Shown: positions 6,844 to 14,613 of the stretch, piece after piece
Layout: each line of letters starts with the position of its first letter
Numbering within the stretch: the stretch's first letter is position 1
NCBI GenBank assembly: GCA_035696365.1
Contig: DASRQS010000050.1
Coordinates: forward strand, 129,142 to 193,141
Direction of reading: 5' to 3'
DNA length: 64,000 nt
Source: JALYLC01 sp035696365
GTDB lineage: Bacteria > Actinomycetota > Thermoleophilia > Gaiellales > JALYLC01
Made by a program: the position numbers and the translations under genes
The notes under the pieces: generated by a model
Seen by the model: only the letters and a program-made list of their open reading frames with translations
Told to the model about the DNA's origin: nothing
Databases searched by the model: none

Positions 6844-7812
6844 TCAGCCGTAGCGGGCGCCGACCGCGGCCGGCAGGGCCTCGAGCTCGGCCAGAGCCTC
6901 GGCGTCCAGCACGAGCGTCGCGCCGCCCAGATTCTCCTCGAGGTAGGCCATGCGCTTCGTGCCCGGGATGGGCAGGATGTGCTCACCCTGCGCGAGGACC
7001 CACGCCACACAGACCTGCGCCGGCCTCGCTCCCAACCGCTCCGCCACGCGGCGTACGCCGTCCAGGATCGCTCCGTTGGCGCGCATGGCCTCGGGCTGGA
7101 AGCGAGGGTTCGTGGCCCGCAAGTCGCCATTCGGGAAGGTCTGGCCGGGCGGCAGAGCCCCCGTCAGGAAGCCGCGCCCGAGCACGCCGAAGGCGACGAA
7201 GGACACGCCGTTCTCGGCGCACCAGGGGATGACGTCATCGCGCGGCCCGCGCGTCCACAGCGAGAACTCGCTCTGCAGCGCGCTCAGCGGAGCCGTCGCG
7301 TGGGCGCGGTTCAGCTCATCGACCGTGCACTCGGAGATGCCGAGCCGGTGCACCTTGCCCTCGGTCACGAGCTCCTTGAGCTCGCCGAAGCTCTCCTCGA
7401 CCGGTACCGCGGGATCCACGCGGTGCAGGTAGTAGAGATCGAGGTACTCGATGCCGAGACGCTTCAGCGAGGCCTCGCAGTGGCGGCGAATCGTCTCGGG
7501 GCGCCCGTCGCGGACAGACGTGCGGCGAGGGAAGCCGCGGCTCTCGAGGCCGCATTTGGAGGCGATCAGCGCGCCCGGCGGCCGGCTGCGCAGCGCGCGG
7601 CCGACCAGCTTCTCGTTGTGGCCGCGGCCGTACAGCGTCGCCGTGTCGAAGTGCGTGACGCCCAGCTCGACCGCCCGCTGCAGCGTGCGCTCGGAGAGCG
7701 AGTCGTCCTGCTTGTCGAGGTAGTAGGCCCACGAGGCGCTCATGCAGCCGAGGCCGACGGCCGAGACTGCTGGGCCTGCGGCGCCCAGCCGCCGCAGTGG
7801 AAGGGTGCTCAC
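6844..7812 (-). CDS. Aldo/keto reductase
   Basis: A 322-residue NADPH-dependent oxidoreductase of the AKR fold. The catalytic tetrad is visible: Asp in HFDTATLYG, Tyr in the same motif, Lys in IASKCGL and His in YYLHRVD. The C-terminal cofactor region contains ILPIPGTKRMAYLEENLG. It belongs with the plant auxin-induced/YajO-like group; the substrate is unknown. The start is a GTG at 7812, preceded on the minus strand by TAGGGT (7824-7819) with 6 bases between, so the mRNA may be leaderless. It is divergent from tatA. Confidence 0.93.
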   Translation of the reverse strand: MSTLPLRRLGAAGPAVSAVGLGCMSASWAYYLDKQDDSLSERTLQRAVELGVTHFDTATLYGRGHNEKLVGRALRSRPPGALIASKCGLESRGFPRRTSVRDGRPETIRRHCEASLKRLGIEYLDLYYLHRVDPAVPVEESFGELKELVTEGKVHRLGISECTVDELNRAHATAPLSALQSEFSLWTRGPRDDVIPWCAENGVSFVAFGVLGRGFLTGALPPGQTFPNGDLRATNPRFQPEAMRANGAILDGVRRVAERLGARPAQVCVAWVLAQGEHILPIPGTKRMAYLEENLGGATLVLDAEALAELEALPAAVGARYG

Positions 7813-7881
7813 CGGCGAACCCTATGTGGATGCGCCGCGAATGAGCGGTAGCATGTGCTGAACCCTTCGAAGGGAGCCTCC

Positions 7882-8136
7882 GTGGGCAATTTCGGAGCCA
7901 CCGAAATTCTGATCATCGTGGTCATCGTCGTGTTGCTGTTCGGTTCGACCCGTCTTCCCAGGATCGCGCGGGGCACCGGTAAGCACCTCCGCAAGACCAA
8001 GGATTCCGTCGGGACGTTCAAGGACGAGTTCGAGAGCGGCATGCGCGAGATCGATCCGGTGACGCCCATCAAGGAGACGATGCGCGACGCCGACCCGCGC
8101 AAGGCGGCCGCGCCCAAGGACAGCAAGACCGACTAG
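7882..8136 (+). CDS. tatA: Sec-independent protein translocase subunit TatA/TatE
   Basis: An 84-residue membrane protein of the twin-arginine translocase. One N-terminal transmembrane helix (ATEILIIVVIVVLLFG) is followed by the family motif FGSTRLPRIARGTG, an amphipathic helix, and a charged tail ending in KDSKTD. The GTG at 7882 is chosen because AAGGGAG (7870-7876) is 5 bases upstream and because relatives begin MGxFG; the in-frame GTG at 7855 would add nine odd residues. A TAGCAT -10 box is at 7849. No tatC or tatB is nearby. Confidence 0.93.
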   Translation: MGNFGATEILIIVVIVVLLFGSTRLPRIARGTGKHLRKTKDSVGTFKDEFESGMREIDPVTPIKETMRDADPRKAAAPKDSKTD

Positions 8137-8142
8137 GGGTCG

Positions 8143-9111
8143 CTAACCGGCGTTCACCGGCGTCAACGGCGGCTCGCCGCCGAGCACGGCCGTGGCGTTG
8201 CGCGCGGCCACCACGGCCATGGCCGTGCGCGTCTCGATCGTCGCCGAGCCGAGGTGCGGGATGAGCACCACGTTCTCGAGCTCGAGCAGGCCGGGGTGCA
8301 CCTCGGGCTCCTGCTCGAACACGTCCAGCCCGGCGCCCCTGATGACGCCGTCGCGCAGCGCCGCGGCGAGCGCGGCCTCGTCGACCACGGGCCCGCGCGT
8401 CGTGTTGACCAGGTAGGCGTCGCGGCGCATCTGCGCCAGCCGGGCCGCGGTGATCAGGTGATGCGTCTCGGGCGTCAGCGGGCAGTGCAACGAGACGACG
8501 TCGCTCGTGCCGAGCAGGTCGTCGAAGCCGAAGAAGGCGGCCCCGAGCTCGGCCTCGAGCTCGTCGTCGGCGCGCCGCCGGCCGCTGTAGATGATCTTCA
8601 TCCCGAACGCGCGCGCGCGCCGTGCCGTGGCCGTGCCGATCTGGCCCATGCCGACGATGCCGAGCGTCTTGCCCTGCAGGCTCGTGCCGAGCAGGTAGTG
8701 CATGTGCCAGCGCCAGCCCGTGCGGCTACGGATCACGCGCTCGCCCTCGCCGAGGCGGCGCATGACCATCAGGATCAGCGCCATGGCGATGTCGGCTGTC
8801 GCGTCCGTCAGCACTCCTGGCGTGTTGGTGACTAGCACGCCGCGCGCGGTGCAGGCCTCGACGTCGATGTTGTTGTAGCCCACCGCGACGTTGCAGACGA
8901 CGCGCAGCTGCGGGCCGGCGGCCTCCAGGAACGCCTCGTCGACGCGGTCGCTGAGCAGCGTGACCACGGCGTCCGCCCCGGCGATCGCCGCGTGCAGCTC
9001 TTCGACCGACAGCGCCGTCTCCTGCGGGTAGGCATCCACCTCGCCGGCCTCGCGCAGTAGCTCCAGAGCGGGCTCGGGCACCCGGCCCGTCACCACGATC
9101 CGGCCTGGCAT
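8143..9111 (-). CDS. D-2-hydroxyacid dehydrogenase (glyoxylate/hydroxypyruvate reductase type)
   Basis: A 322-residue NAD(P)-dependent enzyme that interconverts 2-oxo and D-2-hydroxy acids. The Rossmann motif GIVGMGQIGTATARRA lies near residue 150. The catalytic Arg is in NTTRGPVVDE, the Glu in DVFEQEPEVHP and the His in IPHLGSAT; VGYNNID is typical of the glyoxylate reductase group. The ATG at 9111 overlaps the stop of the upstream aminotransferase by one base (TGATG). The pair suggests transamination followed by reduction of a 2-oxo acid such as hydroxypyruvate or glyoxylate; that role is inferred. Confidence 0.92.
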   Translation of the reverse strand: MPGRIVVTGRVPEPALELLREAGEVDAYPQETALSVEELHAAIAGADAVVTLLSDRVDEAFLEAAGPQLRVVCNVAVGYNNIDVEACTARGVLVTNTPGVLTDATADIAMALILMVMRRLGEGERVIRSRTGWRWHMHYLLGTSLQGKTLGIVGMGQIGTATARRARAFGMKIIYSGRRRADDELEAELGAAFFGFDDLLGTSDVVSLHCPLTPETHHLITAARLAQMRRDAYLVNTTRGPVVDEAALAAALRDGVIRGAGLDVFEQEPEVHPGLLELENVVLIPHLGSATIETRTAMAVVAARNATAVLGGEPPLTPVNAG

Positions 9112-10283
9112 CAGGCCGCGGCCGTCTGCGCGAGCAGGCTGCCCATCTTGTCGAGCGCCTCCTCGATGTTCTCGAGCGAGTTGGCGTACGACACGCGCAG
9201 GTAGCCCTCGCCGTACTCGCCGAAGGCCGTGCCCGAGAGCAGGGCGACACCGGCCTCGTCGAGCAACCGGTTGGCCAGCTCGCGCGTGTCGAGCCCCGTC
9301 TCCTTGACGTTCGGGAAGGCGTAGAAGGCGCCATTCGGGACGATGCAGCTCACACCCGGCAGCTTGTTCAGCCCGTCCACCACGAACTCGCGGCGCTTCG
9401 TGAACTCGGCCATCATGGCGTTGACCTCGTCGCGCGGCCCCTCGAGCGCGGCCACACCCGCCAGTTGCACGGCGGGGGCGGTGCACGAGACCGAGTTGAT
9501 GATCAGTCGCGTGATCGGCTCGACGAGCGGCTTCGGGAGCGCCGCGTAGCCGAGGCGCCAGCCGGTCATCGCAAACGTCTTCGAGAAGCCGTCGAGCAGG
9601 ATCGTGCGCTCGAGCAGACCCTCGTGCGACGCGATCGTGTCGTGAGCGCCGTCGTAGAGCATCTCGGAGTAGACCTCGTCCGAGAGGATCCAGCAGTCGT
9701 GATCGGCCAGCAGCTTGGCCATCTCGACGTTGAGCTCGCGCGGCACGACGCCACCCGTCGGGTTGGCCGGCGAGTTCAGGATCACGAGCTTCGTCCGGGA
9801 CGTGAGCCGCTCGGCGAGGTCGTCGACGCTGAACGCGAAGTCGCGGTCCTCGGTGATCGGCAGCGGCACCGGCGTCGCTCCGGCCCACTTGATCACGGAC
9901 TCGTAGATCGGGAAGCCCGGGTTCGGGTAGATGACCTCGTCGCCCGGGTTGCAGGTCGCGAGCACGCCGAAGAACAGGAACGGCTTGGCCCCCGGGGCCA
10001 CCACGACGTTGCCCGGATCGATCTCGAGCCCGCGGTGGCGCGAGAGATGGGCGGCGCAGGCCTCGCGCAGTACGGGCAGGCCCGGCGCGGGGCAATAGTG
10101 CGTCTCGCCGTCGGCCCAGGCCTTGCGGCCCGCGTCGATGATGTGGCGCGGCGTCGTGAAGTCCGGCTCGCCGATCTGGAGGTGGATGATCCGGCGCCCC
10201 GACGCCTCGAGCGCCTTCGCGCGCGCGAGCACCTCAAAGGCGGTTTCGGTCCCCAGGCGATTGAGGCTGTCGGCGAGCTGCAT
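9111..10283 (-). CDS. Aminotransferase class I/II (aspartate/alanine aminotransferase-like)
   Basis: A 390-residue fold-type I PLP enzyme. The Schiff-base Lys is in DGFSKTFAMTGWRLGY; NSPANPTGGV and SDEVYSEMLYDG bind cofactor, and the substrate-carboxylate Arg is in GYLRVSYANS. The ATG at 10283 (MQLADSLNRLG) is preceded by GGAG at 7 bases, so upstream in-frame starts are unnecessary. It diverges from the GntR regulator gene and shares a 70-base intergenic region holding a possible operator. It is co-transcribed with the 2-hydroxyacid dehydrogenase. The exact amino donor is not predictable. Confidence 0.92.
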   Translation of the reverse strand: MQLADSLNRLGTETAFEVLARAKALEASGRRIIHLQIGEPDFTTPRHIIDAGRKAWADGETHYCPAPGLPVLREACAAHLSRHRGLEIDPGNVVVAPGAKPFLFFGVLATCNPGDEVIYPNPGFPIYESVIKWAGATPVPLPITEDRDFAFSVDDLAERLTSRTKLVILNSPANPTGGVVPRELNVEMAKLLADHDCWILSDEVYSEMLYDGAHDTIASHEGLLERTILLDGFSKTFAMTGWRLGYAALPKPLVEPITRLIINSVSCTAPAVQLAGVAALEGPRDEVNAMMAEFTKRREFVVDGLNKLPGVSCIVPNGAFYAFPNVKETGLDTRELANRLLDEAGVALLSGTAFGEYGEGYLRVSYANSLENIEEALDKMGSLLAQTAAA

Positions 10284-10299
10284 CAGATTACTCCGAGAA

Positions 10300-10310
10300 T
10301 GGTTGAACCT
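10300..10310. promoter_or_regulatory. Candidate FadR/GntR operator
   Basis: TGGTTGAACCT nearly fits the TNGTNNNACNA form bound by FCD-domain GntR proteins and lies between the aminotransferase and the GntR gene. Control of both by this regulator is inference. Confidence 0.35.
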
Positions 10311-10353
10311 TTCCGCAGGCACGGTACGCTGTCGCTCTGGAGTTCGTCAAGCC

Positions 10354-11094
10354 GTGACCGATCCCACTCCCACAGCCCCCGCCTTCGTCCCGGCGCAGCG
10401 CGTGCGCTCGTTCGACCATATCGTCGGCCAGATCCGCGACGCCATCGCCTCGGGAGGCATCGCGCCCGGCGAGCGGCTGCCGAGCGAGCGGGATCTCGGC
10501 GCGACCTTCGGTGTCTCGCGCACCACGCTGCGCGAGGCGCTGCGCGCGCTCGAGGCCCAGGGCGTGCTCGAGATCCGCACCGGCTCGCGCGGCGGGGCCT
10601 TCGTGGCCGAGCCGAGCTCCGAGCTCGTCGCGGGCGCGCTCGGCAACCTCCTGCGCTTCCGCGCGGCCACGGCTCGTGAGCTGGCCGAGTTCCGCGTGCC
10701 CTTCGAGGCCGAGAATGCCGCCTGGGCCGCCCGCCGCGCCGATCCGGCCTCCCTCGCGCAACTGGAGCACATCGTCGGCGACGTCAGCGCGCTGGCGGGA
10801 GACGACGCCGTCCCCTGGGCCGAGGTCGCGGCGCTCGAGGTGCGCTTCCACGACGCCGTTGCCCGCGCAACCGGCAACTCGGTGCGCGCGGCGATCATGA
10901 GCGCCATCCTCGACGCGCTCGAGCGCGCCTTCATCGCCGTGCCCGTGCCTCCCGGCTCCCCGCTGCGCGGTGAGCTCGCGCCCGAGCTACGCACGATCGT
11001 CGACGCGATTCACGTGAGCGACGACGAGGCGGCCGCAGCGGCCATGTGGGAGCACGTCGCGCGCTGGAGCGAGCTCGAGGTCGCCCACTCCTGA
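10354..11094 (+). CDS. GntR-family regulator, FadR (FCD) subfamily
   Basis: A 246-residue DNA-binding regulator. The winged helix spans about residues 17-85 (GERLPSERDLGATFGVSRTTLREALRALE, then GVLEIRTGSRGGAFV). The helical FCD ligand domain follows, with the metal-binding pattern FRVPFEAENA (Glu), RFHDAVARATGN (Asp/His) and later His residues. Such proteins usually respond to small organic acids. It is divergent from the aminotransferase/2-hydroxyacid dehydrogenase pair, which it may control. The GTG at 10354 is 11 bases after GGAG, slightly long but acceptable. Confidence 0.9.
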   Translation: MTDPTPTAPAFVPAQRVRSFDHIVGQIRDAIASGGIAPGERLPSERDLGATFGVSRTTLREALRALEAQGVLEIRTGSRGGAFVAEPSSELVAGALGNLLRFRAATARELAEFRVPFEAENAAWAARRADPASLAQLEHIVGDVSALAGDDAVPWAEVAALEVRFHDAVARATGNSVRAAIMSAILDALERAFIAVPVPPGSPLRGELAPELRTIVDAIHVSDDEAAAAAMWEHVARWSELEVAHS

Positions 11095-11176
11095 GCGGGA
11101 CGCTCGGGGCCTGACCGCCACGTGGGGCCACGCCCCGCCTGGCGGTGCAAGCCCAACTGTGCGACCCCAGCAGTGC

Positions 11177-11253
11177 GCGGCGGGACATCAAGGGTCAGAC
11201 CCCGCGTGTCCCGGTCGCGGCGGGACATCAAGGGTCAGACCCCGCGTGTCCCG
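11177..11253. repeat. Two tandem copies of a palindromic repeat, 40-bp period
   Basis: Units at 11177-11213 and 11217-11253 are identical over 37 bases. Each can fold: CGGGACA at the start pairs with TGTCCCG at the end, and an inner GGGTC-A-GACCC hairpin sits inside. They lie between the ends of two convergent genes (GntR regulator and mttB-like), the usual place for REP-like elements or bidirectional terminators. No further copy was seen in the window. Confidence 0.85.
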
Positions 11254-11269
11254 CTCAGCGGCGGCCTCG

Positions 11270-12709
11270 TCAGTCGCCGAGCTCCGCGCGGCGGCGCGTC
11301 ACGTACTCGTTCAGCTCGCTGCGGATGCCGTCGTCCATCGGCGGCTCCTCGTACTCCTCCAGCGTCTTCTTGTAGATCTCGCCGGCGCGCTCGGTCGCGT
11401 CGCGGCCGCCCAGGCGCTCCCAGCGCTGGAAGTTCTCGGTCGAGGAGAGCAGCGGGCGGTAGAAGCACTCGCGGAAGCGCTCCAGCGTGTGCACCGCGCC
11501 GAGGAAGTGGCCGCCGGCGCCGACCTCCTGGTGCGCGCCGAAGGCCAGGCTCTCCTCGTCGATCTCGAGCGGCGTGAACTGCACTTGCAGCATGCGGAGG
11601 ATCTCGATGTCGACGATGAACTTCTCGTAGCAGGAGACGAGGCCCGCCTCCAGCCAGCCGGCCGAGTGCATCACGTAGTTCGTGCCCGCGAGGAAGGTCG
11701 GCGTCATGACCATCATCGCCTCGTAGGCGGCCTGCGCATCGCAGGTCTGGCTGGACGTCAGCCCGCCGCCCGAGCGCCAGGGCAGACCGTAGCGACGCGC
11801 CATCTGGCCCGTGCAGAGCAGGCCGATGGCCGACTCCGGTGTGCCCAGGGCGGGCGAGCCCGACTGCATGTCGGTGTTCGAGAGGAAGGAACCCAGGATC
11901 ACGGGACAGCCGGGGTTGACGAGCTGCGTGAGGGCGATGCCCGTGAGTGCCTCGGCGAGTTGCTGCGCCAGCGTGGCGGGGATCGAGACCGGCGACATCG
12001 CACCCATCAGGAGGAAGGGCGTGACGATCACCGGCTGGCTGGCGCGGTTGTACTCGAACATCGCCGCCAGCATGCGGTCGTCGAAGCGCAGCGGCGAGTT
12101 GACGTTGATCAGGGAGATCACCCCCGGCGTCTGCTCGATCGCCGCGCGGCCGCCGAGCAGGATCTCGGTCATGCGGATGGTGTCGGCCGCGTTCGGGCCC
12201 GACGTCACCGAGCCCATGTAGGCCTTGTCGGAGAGCGTCTGCAGCGCGAGCACCATGTCGAGGTGGCGCGAGTCGAGTGGAGTGTCGTTCGGCTCGACGA
12301 TCGTGCCGCCCGTCATGTCGAGCTCGGGGAAGGAATGCGCGAGCTTCACGAAGTTGCGGTAGTCGTCCATGGTCGCGTCGCGGCGCACGTCGCCTTGGCG
12401 CACGAAGGGCGGTCCGTAGACGGACGAGAAGACCATGCGGTCGTCGCCGATGTGCACGCTGTGCGCGGGATTGCGCGCCTGCACCTCGAAATTGCGCGGA
12501 GCCTTGGCCACCTGCTCGAGGATGAAGTCGGGATCGAGCCAGACGCAGTCGCCCTCTGTCCGCATGCCCTCCTTGGCGAACAGCTCGACCGCCTCCGGGA
12601 GCAGGAACTCCACTCCGAGCTCGCTGACGATCCGCTTCCAGCCGCGCTCGAGGGTCTCGACCGCGTCGGGCGAGAGGATCTCGTAACGCGGCAGCTTGTT
12701 GACGAACAT
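11270..12709 (-). CDS. MttB-superfamily corrinoid methyltransferase (non-pyrrolysine)
   Basis: A 479-residue TIM-barrel methyltransferase of the trimethylamine:corrinoid methyltransferase family. The frame has no internal TAG, so it is not the pyrrolysine form; characterised relatives of this group demethylate quaternary amines (glycine betaine, proline betaine, carnitine). Recognisable stretches include LINVNSPLRFDDRML, QMARRYGLPWRSGGG and GAHQEVGAGGHFLG. It diverges from the IclR regulator, and the plus-strand operon beginning there encodes the cognate corrinoid protein. The start MFVNKLPRY at 12709 follows a GGGGG-rich site. The expected role is to transfer the first methyl group to Co(I) of the protein at 13567-14238. 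The exact substrate is unknown. Confidence 0.9.
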   Translation of the reverse strand: MFVNKLPRYEILSPDAVETLERGWKRIVSELGVEFLLPEAVELFAKEGMRTEGDCVWLDPDFILEQVAKAPRNFEVQARNPAHSVHIGDDRMVFSSVYGPPFVRQGDVRRDATMDDYRNFVKLAHSFPELDMTGGTIVEPNDTPLDSRHLDMVLALQTLSDKAYMGSVTSGPNAADTIRMTEILLGGRAAIEQTPGVISLINVNSPLRFDDRMLAAMFEYNRASQPVIVTPFLLMGAMSPVSIPATLAQQLAEALTGIALTQLVNPGCPVILGSFLSNTDMQSGSPALGTPESAIGLLCTGQMARRYGLPWRSGGGLTSSQTCDAQAAYEAMMVMTPTFLAGTNYVMHSAGWLEAGLVSCYEKFIVDIEILRMLQVQFTPLEIDEESLAFGAHQEVGAGGHFLGAVHTLERFRECFYRPLLSSTENFQRWERLGGRDATERAGEIYKKTLEEYEEPPMDDGIRSELNEYVTRRRAELGD

Positions 12710-12732
12710 GCGGCCCCCGGTCTGATGGGTGA

Positions 12733-12762
12733 TTGACGGAACCGGTAAATCGGCGCTAGATT
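12733..12762 (+). promoter_or_regulatory. Promoter of the iclR-corrinoid operon
   Basis: TTGACG (12733-12738) and TAGATT (12757-12762) with an 18-base spacer precede the GTG at 12788. The inverted repeat at 12761-12774 overlaps the end of the -10 box. Confidence 0.5.
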
Positions 12763-12774
12763 CCACGATAGGAA
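12761..12774. promoter_or_regulatory. Candidate IclR operator
   Basis: TTCC-N6-GGAA forms an inverted repeat in the region between the divergent mttB-like and iclR genes. IclR-family sites are short inverted repeats of this sort. A single dimer here could affect both directions. Confidence 0.4.
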
Positions 12775-12787
12775 ACATGAGTCCCAC

Positions 12788-13570
12788 GTGCTGAGTCAAG
12801 GCGAGACAACTCGCCCGAGTGGTTCCCAGGCGATCGAGCGCGCAGCGCAGTTGCTCGTGCTCGTGCTGGACCAGGAGCATCCCACGACACTGGGCGAGCT
12901 CGCGCGCCTCACGCACCTGCCCAAGAGCACGGCTTCGCGCGTCGTCGCCGCGCTCGAGCGAAACGCGCTCGTGCAGCGCGATTCGGCCCGCGGAGCGATC
13001 CGCCCCGGCCCCGCGCTGCTGCGCTTCGCGCAGCGCGGAGTCGAGGACGCCGACCTGATCGAGCTCGCCCAGCCGGTGCTGAACGCGCTGGCCACGGAGA
13101 GCGGCGAGACGATCAATCTCGGCGTACCGGCGCCGGCCGGCGTCAACCACCTCGCGCAGGTCGACTCCCGCCACATGATCGGCGCCGCCAACTGGGTCGG
13201 GCGCACGGTGGCGTTCCATCCCGGCGCCAACGGCAAGGTGTTCCTCGCCTTCGGGGCCGCCGTGCTCCCACAGGGGGAGCTGACGCGCTTCACGCCGCAC
13301 ACGATCTGCGATCGCGAACGCATCGTGGCGGCGCTCGACACGATTCGCGCCGTCGGCTACGCCACGGCGATCGACGAGCTCGAGGTCGGTCTCTCCGCGG
13401 TGGCCGCGCCCGTGCGCGGCGCCAACGGGGCCTGCATCGCCGCTCTCTCCATTTCCGGCCCGAGCTTCCGCCTCGGGCCGTCCCAGCTCGACCACATGGG
13501 TGCGCTGCTCGTCGAGCAGGCCGCCGTCCTGTCCACCCGACTCGGGTACCCAACCCTGGAGCGAGGATGA
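12788..13570 (+). CDS. IclR-family regulator of the methyltransferase operon
   Basis: A 260-residue regulator. A winged helix (about residues 15-70: TLGELARLTHLPKSTASRVVAALE) is followed by the effector-binding domain (about 85-255; RTVAFHPGANGKVFLAF and GYATAIDELEVGLSAVAAPV). It is the first gene of the plus-strand operon, and its stop overlaps the ATG of the corrinoid protein. Being both divergent from the mttB-like gene and joined to its partner, it is the natural sensor of the quaternary-amine substrate or product. The GTG at 12788 has only a weak ribosome site; I see no better start. Confidence 0.9.
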   Translation: MLSQGETTRPSGSQAIERAAQLLVLVLDQEHPTTLGELARLTHLPKSTASRVVAALERNALVQRDSARGAIRPGPALLRFAQRGVEDADLIELAQPVLNALATESGETINLGVPAPAGVNHLAQVDSRHMIGAANWVGRTVAFHPGANGKVFLAFGAAVLPQGELTRFTPHTICDRERIVAALDTIRAVGYATAIDELEVGLSAVAAPVRGANGACIAALSISGPSFRLGPSQLDHMGALLVEQAAVLSTRLGYPTLERG

Positions 13571-14238
13571 CCATGACGCACGAGGAGATCCTGCAGGGCC
13601 TGTTCGACAACACGCTGATCGGCAACAAGCCCGAGGTCGCCGACCTGGTCAACCTCGGCCTCGAAGATGGCATGGAACCGAGCTCCATGCTGTTCGACGC
13701 GCTCATCCCCTCGCTCGAGGAGGTGGGCGCGCGCTTCGAGCGCGGCGACTACTTCGTGCCCGAGATGCTGATCGCCGCCCGGGCGATGCAGGGCGCGCTG
13801 GACATCCTGCGCCCCCTGCTCGTGGCCGAGGGCGTGCAGCAGATCGGCACGTTCGTGATGGGCACGGTCAAGGGCGACGTGCACGACATCGGCAAGAACC
13901 TCGTCAACATCATGCTCGAGGGCGCCGGCTTCACCGTGATCGACCTTGGCGTGAACGTGCCGCCGGAGAAATTCATCGAGCAGATCGAGGAGCACAAGCC
14001 GGAGATCGTCGGGTTCTCGGCGTTCCTGACCACCACGATGCCGATGTTCAAGGCCAACATCAATGCCATCGAGAAGGCGGGCCTGCGCGACAAGGTGATC
14101 ATCATGGTCGGCGGCGCGCCCGTGACCCAGGAGTACGCCGACGCCGTCGGCGCCGACGGGTATGCGGCCGACGCGTCCACCGCGGTGCGCCTGGCCAAGG
14201 ACCTGATCGAGAAGAAGCGGGCGCTCGTACCAGCGTGA
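13567..14238 (+). CDS. Corrinoid (B12-binding) protein, MttC/MtqC type
   Basis: A 223-residue methyl carrier. An N-terminal four-helix cap domain (about 1-90) precedes the Rossmann-like B12 domain with D104-x-H106-x-x-G109, where the His is the lower cobalt ligand. GFSAFLTTT and VGGAPVTQEYA complete the cofactor site. It accepts a methyl group from the MttB-type enzyme and passes it to THF via the methyltransferase at 15524. Oxidised Co(II) would be re-reduced by the activase at 16381. It overlaps its neighbours at both ends (ATGA, GTGA). Confidence 0.94.
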   Translation: MTMTHEEILQGLFDNTLIGNKPEVADLVNLGLEDGMEPSSMLFDALIPSLEEVGARFERGDYFVPEMLIAARAMQGALDILRPLLVAEGVQQIGTFVMGTVKGDVHDIGKNLVNIMLEGAGFTVIDLGVNVPPEKFIEQIEEHKPEIVGFSAFLTTTMPMFKANINAIEKAGLRDKVIIMVGGAPVTQEYADAVGADGYAADASTAVRLAKDLIEKKRALVPA

Positions 14239-14609
14239 AGCCGCTCGCGCTCATCGAGAAGGCGGTCAAGGGCCCGGTCTGGGGCTGCCAGATGTGCGGT
14301 CAGTGCGTGCTGCACTCGACCGGCATGACCTGCCCGATGAACTGCCCGAAGACGCTGCGCAACGGGCCCTGCGGTGGTGTGCGGGCGAACGGCAACTGCG
14401 AGGTCAAACCCGAGATGCGCTGCGTCTGGCTGAAGGGCTACGAGCGCGCCGAGGGCATGCCGGGGCTACCGAGGCACTGGCGCGAGGAGTACAACGACAT
14501 GCGCCCGCCTGTCGACAACCGGCTCAAGAACACGTCCTCGTGGGCGAACTTCCTGAGCAAGCGCGACCGCCAGGTGCCCGACGGCTGGAAGCCCGGAGAC
14601 GACGGCTAG
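14235..14609 (+). CDS. MetV-like Cys-rich methylene-THF reductase partner (MTHFR C-terminal family)
   Basis: A 124-residue protein with eight cysteines in the first half (C18, C21, C24, C33, C37, C46, C55, C63) and the signature PMNCPKTLRNGPCGG. This is the family found as a separate subunit (MetV) with MetF in acetogens, and elsewhere as a C-terminal extension of methylene-THF reductase. It probably binds zinc or an Fe-S cluster and helps electron transfer to or from the reductase encoded next. Start GTG overlaps the upstream stop. Its presence suggests a MetFV-type reductase not driven only by NAD(P)H. Confidence 0.85.
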   Translation: MKPLALIEKAVKGPVWGCQMCGQCVLHSTGMTCPMNCPKTLRNGPCGGVRANGNCEVKPEMRCVWLKGYERAEGMPGLPRHWREEYNDMRPPVDNRLKNTSSWANFLSKRDRQVPDGWKPGDDG

Positions 14610-14613
14610 CGGC

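Noticed and set aside
10123..10353. Upstream extension of the GntR frame to an ATG at 10123
   Set aside because: It lies antisense to the aminotransferase start and adds a sequence unlike any GntR N-terminus; the GTG at 10354 fits the winged helix.
11270..12709. Pyrrolysine-containing trimethylamine methyltransferase
   Set aside because: There is no in-frame TAG in the gene and no pylTSBCD genes in the window, so it belongs to the non-pyrrolysine group.
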